Positions 6,418 to 10,628 of a stretch of 11,983 bases of DNA are shown here, piece after piece; position 1 is the stretch's first letter, and every line of letters begins with the position of its first letter. The DNA comes from an uncultured Collinsella sp. Its GTDB lineage: Bacteria > Actinomycetota > Coriobacteriia > Coriobacteriales > Coriobacteriaceae. Under the pieces are notes generated by a model. The model was given only the letters and a program-made list of their open reading frames with translations, was not told the origin of the DNA and did no database searches. A program made the translations under genes and the position numbers. Where the stretch lies: positions 1 through 11,983 of the forward strand of contig UROZ01000055.1 in NCBI GenBank assembly GCA_900549655.1, written 5' to 3'.

Positions 6418-7137
6418 CTACAGCTCCACGCAAGGATTGTCGCGGGTCACAAGCGTCTTAATGACAACCGTCGCTCCCAGATAGCGCTCAAGCAGCTCGG
6501 CTAAGCGATCGATCGCAGCCTGGCAATCCCCCATCCGCTCGGACTCCACGCACTCAATCGCCAGGAACGCATCGGCCGAATTATCGGACAGCGCCGTGCG
6601 AACGCCGTCGCGCCAGTTCCAGCAGCGGCACACAGCGCCCGCATCGTCGATGTAGGCGAGCTCGCCGGGCAGCGTCGGATCGTCCGCCTCCTCGCCAAGC
6701 GGCAAGAACGCATCGCCACCGTCGGTCACCTTCAGGCGAAGGTCTCCCTCGATCGCATGCAGATCCTCGCCTCCCACGGGCAGCGCGTAGGTCAGCGACA
6801 CCGTGTTGTAAATATCTACCGCGGGCGTAATGTGGCCCACCGGCTTGCCTTTGAGCACGCGTTTGAGCAAGTTCTCGATCGAGCAGCGCGCGCCTTTCTT
6901 GGTCTTGAACAGACGATAGGCCTCGCGCCATGCCTTGACCGGTGCGTTCTCGCTGATAGTGTCGCTGGTCAGATGACGCTCCGCATCGATATTGGCGCGG
7001 TCGAGCAACGCCGCAATCGCATCCACGTCCTCTTGAGAAATCTGAGCCGTGGGCTTCATGCCCTCCACGACCACAACACCGACCGCTGCCTGCGGAAACA
7101 GCTCCCAGAATGAATCCTCGGCAATAAAGCTCTTCAT
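6418..7137 (-). CDS. B3/B4 (PheT-like) domain protein
   Basis: A 239-aa protein that looks like the stand-alone B3/B4 fold found in the phenylalanyl-tRNA synthetase beta subunit. Supporting stretches are the central ENLLKRVLKGKPVGHITPAVDIYN (88-111, described by its ends), then NTVSLTYALPVGGEDL (111-126), and an acidic LPLGEE turn (145-150) leading to GELAYIDD (158-165). Stand-alone B3/B4 proteins have been proposed to act in tRNA editing or binding, but most, including this one, have no proven substrate. ATG 7137 is chosen because AAGGGAG lies 5 nt upstream. ATG 7152 in the same frame has no ribosome site. REP-like copy 3 follows the stop. Upstream lies an inverted repeat (7169-7193). Confidence 0.82.
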   Translation of the reverse strand: MKSFIAEDSFWELFPQAAVGVVVVEGMKPTAQISQEDVDAIAALLDRANIDAERHLTSDTISENAPVKAWREAYRLFKTKKGARCSIENLLKRVLKGKPVGHITPAVDIYNTVSLTYALPVGGEDLHAIEGDLRLKVTDGGDAFLPLGEEADDPTLPGELAYIDDAGAVCRCWNWRDGVRTALSDNSADAFLAIECVESERMGDCQAAIDRLAELLERYLGATVVIKTLVTRDNPCVEL

Positions 7138-7168
7138 ACGCTCTCCCTTCATTGTGCGCGCCCGAGTG

Positions 7169-7193
7169 AGGGCGCCTAAACAAAAAGCGCCCT
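7169..7193. repeat. Inverted repeat in the leader of the B3/B4-domain gene
   Basis: AGGGCGC (7169-7175) and GCGCCCT (7187-7193) are complementary with an 11-nt A-rich loop on the plus strand. The repeat lies about 32 nt before the gene start. A second one further upstream pairs GTCCCC (7246-7251) with GGGGAC (7262-7267). Either could be an operator or a leader hairpin; no promoter was recognised between them. Confidence 0.4.
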
Positions 7194-7312
7194 TACAACG
7201 GCCACCTTCAAAGTCCTACGGTGCCGTCACAAGAACGCTTGCGCTGTCCCCATCCGGAGAAGGGGACGATATGTCAGGCGTATTGTAACCCGAGTCATCC
7301 ACGCGAGCAAAA

Positions 7313-7345
7313 CCACCACAAAGGTGCCTGTCCCCTTTGTGGTGG
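7313..7345. repeat. REP-like palindromic element, copy 4 (eroded right edge)
   Basis: Arms CCACCACAAAGG (7313-7324) and its complement (7334-7345) enclose loop TGCCTGTCC, so it has the orientation of copy 2. The outer TTT is missing on the plus side (GGTGGATATGG), while AAAA remains on the other. Minus-strand transcripts from pckA, whose stop lies 19 nt away, would therefore end the stem with TTTT. Confidence 0.85.
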
Positions 7346-7364
7346 ATATGGACTCACGGCGAAG

Positions 7365-9035
7365 CTAGTGGCGAAGTCCCAGCAGCCCGCGGCCGCGATG
7401 ACGGGCGTCGGCGTGTACTTGAACGTGCGGGCCGGCGGCTTTGACGGACTCGGGCAGGTGCGAGTACTTCTTCTCGAAGTTCTCCTCAAACATCACCGCC
7501 AGGTTGTGCGCTGCCTCGTCGTAGCGCGCGGTGCTCTGCCAGTACTGGCGCGGCACCAGGATGCCGTCGGGCACACCGTGGCACGTGGTGGGAATGTCGA
7601 CGTTAAAGATGTCGTCGTGCACAAACTCGCTGTCCTCGATGGTACCGTCGAGGGCGCGAGCGACCAGTGAGCGCGTGTAGGCCAGCTCGATGCGATGGCC
7701 CACGCCGTAGCCGCCGCCAATCCAGCCGGTGTTGACCAGGTAGACGCGGGTGCGGCCGTCGGCGATGCGCTCGCCGAGCATCTTAGCGTAGACCATGGGG
7801 TCGAGCGGCATAAACGGCTCGCCGAACAGCGAAGAGAACGTGGGCGTGGGCTCGGTGACGCCGACCTCGGTGCCGGGAATCTTAGCCGTAAAGCCCGTCA
7901 CAAAGTGGTACATGGCGGCGTCGGCCGTCAGGCGCGAGATGGGCGGCAGCACGCCAAAAGCGTCGCAAGTCAGGAACAGCACGACACTCGGAGTGGTGCC
8001 CATGCCCTTAGTCCACGCGTTAGGAATGTGCTCCACGGGATAGGCCACGCGCGTGTTGTGCGTGATCGAGATGTCGTCGTAGTTGGGCTTGCGGTTCTCG
8101 TCGAGCACCACGTTTTCGCAAATGGCGCCAAAACGGACGGCGTTGAAGATCTCGGGCTCGTGGAAGGCGTCCAAGCCCTCGCATTTGGCGTAGCAGCCAC
8201 CCTCGATGTTGAAGATGCCCATGTCGGACCAACCGTGCTCGTCGTCGCCGATCAGCAGGCGCGTGGGGTTGGCCGAAAGCGTGGTCTTGCCGGTGCCGGA
8301 CAGGCCAAAGAACACCGCGGTCTCGTGCGTGACGGGGTCCATACTGGCCGAGCAGTGCATGGGCAGCACGTCATCCTCGACGGGCAGCAAGTAATTCATA
8401 ACGCTGAAGATGGACTTTTTGATCTCGCCGGAGTAGCCGGTACCAGCGACCAGAATCACGCGCTCCTGGAAATTGATGACCACGGCGGCGCTGGAGTTGA
8501 GGCCCTTGATGGCGGGATCACACTGGTAGCCCGGCGCGGCGAGCACACAGAAGTCCGGCTCGCCGGTGCGCGCGATTTCGCGGGCAAGCGGGCGGGCGAG
8601 CATCTGCTTAATAAAGAGCGCCTGGCTGGCACGCTCGCAGGCGACAAGCAGGCGACGCGTATGGTTGCGGTCGGCGCCGGCCATGCCGCGGGTGACGAAA
8701 ACATCACGCTCATTGAGATAGTCGACGATGCCGGATTTGATGGCCTCGTAGCTCTCGACAGACAGCGGGCGGTTGACGGCACCCCAGGCAATCTTGTCGT
8801 GCACGTCGGGCGTATCGACGATAAAGCGGTCGTTGGGCGAACGTCCGGTACGCTCCCCCGTCTCGATCACCAGTGCGCCGTTGGAGGCCATACGGCCCTC
8901 TTCGCGGCGAATCGCATGCTCGACGAGCTCGGCTACCGGCAGGTCGACCAGCAGGCGAGGCTGGTTCTCGGCGGGGTCTTCGACCAGCGTAAGACCAAAG
9001 TTAGACAGAACTTCTGCAGGGGTAACACCAGACAT
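7365..9035 (-). CDS. pckA: Phosphoenolpyruvate carboxykinase (ATP)
   Basis: A 556-aa cytosolic enzyme interconverting oxaloacetate + ATP and phosphoenolpyruvate + CO2 + ADP, for gluconeogenesis or, in fermenters, for CO2 fixation with ATP gain. Visible motifs are the substrate-binding TGRSPNDRF (63-71), YSGEIKKSIFSVMNYLLP (201-218) with the metal-ligand Lys, H227 in LPMHCSA, the P-loop GLSGTGKTT (244-252), IGDDEHGW (262-269) with the metal Asp, NTRVAYP (327-333) and NTGWIGGGYGVG (435-446). The ATG at 9035 has an excellent AAAGGAGG 4 nt upstream; the open frame to 9149 lacks a site. The E. coli enzyme ends near AAGPKL. Here the match AAGPHV is followed by about 17 extra residues rich in His and Arg. 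A 16-bp palindrome (9110-9125) lies 75 nt upstream, and REP-like copy 4 follows. Confidence 0.96.
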   Translation of the reverse strand: MSGVTPAEVLSNFGLTLVEDPAENQPRLLVDLPVAELVEHAIRREEGRMASNGALVIETGERTGRSPNDRFIVDTPDVHDKIAWGAVNRPLSVESYEAIKSGIVDYLNERDVFVTRGMAGADRNHTRRLLVACERASQALFIKQMLARPLAREIARTGEPDFCVLAAPGYQCDPAIKGLNSSAAVVINFQERVILVAGTGYSGEIKKSIFSVMNYLLPVEDDVLPMHCSASMDPVTHETAVFFGLSGTGKTTLSANPTRLLIGDDEHGWSDMGIFNIEGGCYAKCEGLDAFHEPEIFNAVRFGAICENVVLDENRKPNYDDISITHNTRVAYPVEHIPNAWTKGMGTTPSVVLFLTCDAFGVLPPISRLTADAAMYHFVTGFTAKIPGTEVGVTEPTPTFSSLFGEPFMPLDPMVYAKMLGERIADGRTRVYLVNTGWIGGGYGVGHRIELAYTRSLVARALDGTIEDSEFVHDDIFNVDIPTTCHGVPDGILVPRQYWQSTARYDEAAHNLAVMFEENFEKKYSHLPESVKAAGPHVQVHADARHRGRGLLGLRH

Positions 9036-9076
9036 GGGGCCTCCTTTAAAAGCGCGACACGTGGACGCGGCGCGCA

Positions 9077-9092
9077 CTTTACTCACGTAAAG
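9077..9092. promoter_or_regulatory. Inverted repeat in the pckA leader
   Basis: CTTTAC (9077-9082) and GTAAAG (9087-9092) are exact complements around a 4-nt spacer, 42 nt before the pckA start and 17 nt inside the larger palindrome. It could be a second operator half or a small mRNA hairpin. Confidence 0.4.
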
Positions 9093-9109
9093 CCCGTTGT
9101 ACCCGATAT

Positions 9110-9125
9110 GCAAAAACGTTTTTGC
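9110..9125. promoter_or_regulatory. Perfect 16-bp palindrome upstream of pckA, LacI/GalR-like operator
   Basis: GCAAAAACGTTTTTGC is a perfect palindrome with a central CG flanked by A and T runs. That is the pattern of LacI/GalR-family operators (PurR, GalR, CcpA-type sites). It lies 75 nt before the pckA start codon, close to where a promoter must be. The factor is not encoded in the window. Catabolite control of gluconeogenesis is the natural inference. Confidence 0.6.
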
Positions 9126-9175
9126 GGCAACGGCGAAGCGCCCGCTCAACGGTCAAAAATCGCAGGCAAGCGGCC

Positions 9176-9186
9176 TAGTCATTGGG
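9176..9186. repeat. Left arm of the host hairpin split by the IS
   Basis: TAGTCATTGGG (9176-9186) is the exact complement of CCCAATGACTA at 10618-10628. The last two bases, GG (9185-9186), are one copy of the duplicated dinucleotide core. With the insertion removed, the two arms form one 11-bp stem. Confidence 0.7.
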
Positions 9187-9200
9187 TGTTCCTATAGTTT

Positions 9201-9206
9201 TGTCAA
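9201..9206 (-). promoter_or_regulatory. Right-end TTGACA, -35 half of a circle-junction promoter
   Basis: A perfect -35 hexamer on the minus strand, 14 nt inside the right-end core and pointing outward. In a circle joined at the CC core it would lie 18 nt before TACAGT (10596-10591) of the left end. From IS110 knowledge, such junction promoters drive the bridge RNA and recombinase. Confidence 0.5.
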
Positions 9207-9215
9207 CCGTCGGGG

Positions 9216-10349
9216 CTACTCCCGGTAGGGCACCCGGTCGCGCATCACGGCGTATATCGCCCTGAGCCGCTTCCTCGCGACGGCCTTGAGCGCCCGCCCG
9301 TGCCCCATGCCCCGCGCCCTGCAGGCCCGGTAGTACTCGCCGTAGCGCCCCGAGGACCTCACCAGGCTGTTGCACGAGAAGATCAGCAGGGACTTGAGCC
9401 TCGCGTCGCCGCGCCTGGACGCCCTGACCGACCTCACCGACGTGCCGGAGCTCCTCACCCTCGGGGCTATGCCGCAGTACGAGGCCAGGTGGTCGTGGTC
9501 CGGGAACCTCCCGATGTCGACCGACACCGCGAGCTGCGCCGCGGTCCTCGGGCCGATGCCGGGCACGGTGAGCAGGCACGCGTAGGTCTCGTCGCCCTCG
9601 AGCAGCGCCGCCGTCTCGGCCTCGAGGGCCCCGGCCTCGTCGAGGGCCTCCGATATCCGGGCGGCCAGGAACCTGACCTGCCTGTTCTCGGCCTCGACGA
9701 GCGCCGGCGGGGGCGCGGTGGAGGCGGCCGCGGCCTCCCCGGCGGCCTCGGCCCGCGGGCCCCCGGCCCCGGAGCGGGCGATCCCCCACGCCCCGCCGAA
9801 CCCGGCGAGCAGCTCCAGCCACCGCCGGTCCGACAGGTCGACCGCGGCCTCGAGGGCCGGGCAGGACTCGAGCAGCACCGCGCGCAGGCGGTTCTTGTCC
9901 CTGGTCGCGCAGGCGACGACGTGGTCGCGCTGCGACGAGAGGGCGCGGGCGGCCTCGAGGGCCTCGCCGCGGCCCGGGACCCCCGACAGGGAGTCCGGCA
10001 CGCCCAGGGCGGTCCGCGCGATTACCGCGGCGTCGCGCTCGTCGGTCTTGGTCTCGCCGGCGAACAGGCCCGCGGCGCGGCTGGCGGCGAGCCCGGGCAG
10101 GTAGGCGACCCCGAGCCCCGCGGCGCGGGCCCGCCTCACGGCGAGGGACCCTATGTTGCGGAACTGGTCGACGACGACGAGCGTGCCGGCGGGCGCGGAG
10201 GCGAACAGCGTGTCGAGCTCGGCCTCCCTGTTGCGGACGGGGGCGCTGGCCAGCACCTCCCCGTCGCGGTCGACCAGGCAGGCCCAGTGCGATGACTTGC
10301 CGACGTCCAGGCCGAGCACGGCCGCGGGTCTGGTGGATGTCGCTTTCAC
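9216..10349 (-). CDS. IS110-family transposase (DEDD serine recombinase)
   Basis: A 377-aa recombinase for RNA-guided insertion and excision through a circular intermediate. The N-terminal RuvC-like domain supplies D15 (GLDVGK), D61 (VVVDQF, where many relatives have Glu; Asp is common in actinobacterial copies as far as I recall), then D103 and D106 (KTDERDA). A helical linker (about 130-250) leads to the C-terminal Tnp domain with LTVPGIGPRTAAQL (260-273), the CGIAP block (292-296) and the conserved SSG serine region (300-302). The GTG start at 10349 follows GGAAGGA with a 7-nt spacer. The open frame extends to 10622, but that stretch encodes the predicted bridge RNA and reads as low-complexity Arg/Ala/Gly. 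Third codon positions are almost all G or C, unlike the neighbours. It looks intact and potentially active. Confidence 0.93.
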   Translation of the reverse strand: MKATSTRPAAVLGLDVGKSSHWACLVDRDGEVLASAPVRNREAELDTLFASAPAGTLVVVDQFRNIGSLAVRRARAAGLGVAYLPGLAASRAAGLFAGETKTDERDAAVIARTALGVPDSLSGVPGRGEALEAARALSSQRDHVVACATRDKNRLRAVLLESCPALEAAVDLSDRRWLELLAGFGGAWGIARSGAGGPRAEAAGEAAAASTAPPPALVEAENRQVRFLAARISEALDEAGALEAETAALLEGDETYACLLTVPGIGPRTAAQLAVSVDIGRFPDHDHLASYCGIAPRVRSSGTSVRSVRASRRGDARLKSLLIFSCNSLVRSSGRYGEYYRACRARGMGHGRALKAVARKRLRAIYAVMRDRVPYRE

Positions 10350-10363
10350 GGTGGTATCCTTCC

Positions 10364-10373
10364 GGTAGTCGTT
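10364..10373 (-). promoter_or_regulatory. Leader segment complementary to host flank, next to the transposase SD
   Basis: Minus-strand AACGACTACC (10373-10364) ends one base before the SD GGAAGGA (10363-10357). It is the exact complement of GGTAGTCGTT (10619-10610) in the host flank upstream of the element. Read-through RNA from the deacetylase-like gene would contain both and could pair next to the ribosome site. Confidence 0.35.
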
Positions 10374-10384
10374 CGACCGGATGG

Positions 10385-10584
10385 CCTCCCCCTCGGCACT
10401 CACATTACCAGCCGCGGCACCTGCCCGGCACTTTCCTATCAGCCGTCGGGGGCGGCGCGTCCCGCGCCGGCAGCACCCAACAGGCCCTCTCGGGGGCAGG
10501 GACGTTCGGCCGTGCGCGGGCGCCCGGTCGGCGGCCCGTTCTGGGCGCGCCTCAATCGTAGCCCGAGATGGTCCCGGGCTGACA
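10385..10584 (-). ncRNA. Predicted IS110 bridge RNA
   Basis: In minus-strand order: a 5' hairpin, AGCCCGGGA / TCTCGGGCT (10580-10572 / 10568-10560); a second hairpin (about 10551-10530); then two stems with internal loops. Stem 1 closes with CCCGCGC-A-CGGC (10520-10509) and GCCGGCGCGGG (10471-10461), and is capped by GCCC/GGGC. Its 5' loop strand, GAACGTCCC (10507-10499), equals 9 nt of the reconstructed target across the CC core. Its 3' strand TTGGG (10480-10476) pairs with core plus right target. Stem 2 closes with CCCCC-GA-CGGC (10452-10442) and GCCG-A-GGGGG (10397-10388). Its loop carries ATAGGAA (10439-10433, identical to the right end) and GTAATG (10408-10403, complementary to the left end). 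This is the target-loop then donor-loop order of IS621-type bridge RNAs. Ends are approximate. Confidence 0.72.
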
Positions 10585-10590
10585 ATTTCG

Positions 10591-10596
10591 ACTGTA
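10591..10596 (-). promoter_or_regulatory. Left-end TACAGT, -10 half of the junction promoter
   Basis: TACAGT (10596-10591, minus) matches the -10 consensus at 4 of 6 positions and sits just inside the left end. In the inserted state the 18-nt-upstream hexamer is GGGTAG, not a -35. Initiation about 7 nt downstream would start the RNA just before its first hairpin. Confidence 0.45.
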
Positions 10597-10600
10597 ATGG

Positions 10601-10628
10601 ACGTTCCTAAACGACTACCCAATGACTA
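10601..10628. repeat. Right part of the host hairpin split by the IS
   Basis: Contains CCCAATGACTA (10618-10628), complementary to 9176-9186. It also contains CGTT (10602-10605) and AACG (10610-10613), which add an inner 4-bp stem around CCTA once the two halves are joined. The outer arm includes the stop codon of the deacetylase-like gene (10626-10628), so it was probably the hairpin at that gene's 3' end. Confidence 0.65.

Larger units (their letters stand above)
9185..10600 (-). mobile_element. IS110-family insertion sequence with predicted bridge RNA
   Basis: The element carries one DEDD transposase (9216-10349) on the minus strand, a 29-nt tail after the transposase stop, and a leader of about 250 nt. 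A long 5' non-coding end is typical of the IS110 group, as opposed to the IS1111 group. Boundaries are inferred from a shared dinucleotide, GG on the plus strand (CC in element orientation), at 9185-9186 and 10599-10600. Outside it the host arms are complementary. Inside it the predicted RNA guides match. The element plus one core copy is 1414 bp, a normal IS110 size. It has no terminal inverted repeats of its own. Its composition is much more GC-rich than the neighbours, a sign of recent arrival. The neighbouring genes are intact. Edges could shift by a few bases. Confidence 0.82.

Noticed and set aside
4367..7345. CRISPR array from the four repeated palindromes
   Set aside because: The copies are hundreds to thousands of bases apart with genes between them, in two orientations; there is no regular spacing.
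7695..9197. 500-codon plus-strand ORF opposite pckA
   Set aside because: Antisense shadow of a highly conserved enzyme in GC-rich DNA; no domain features.
9300..10295. 331-codon plus-strand ORF opposite the transposase
   Set aside because: Low-complexity Arg/Gly/Ala/Pro translation caused by very high GC; the transposase strand has the DEDD motifs.
9188..10609. GTTCCTA direct repeat (9188-9194 and 10603-10609) as the IS target duplication
   Set aside because: It would also leave a hairpin, but it breaks the 9-nt guide match and the inner CGTT/AACG stem. The dinucleotide core explains more. Not fully excluded.
10350..10622. N-terminal extension of the transposase to an ATG at 10622
   Set aside because: The extension crosses the inferred left end into host DNA, is low complexity and overlaps the predicted bridge RNA. 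GTG 10349 has a good ribosome site.
9176..10628. The 12-bp inverted flanks (TAGTCATTGGGT and complement) as IS terminal inverted repeats
   Set aside because: The long 5' leader marks the IS110 group, which lacks such repeats. One flank contains the stop codon of the neighbouring gene, and the inner guide matches favour a split host hairpin.
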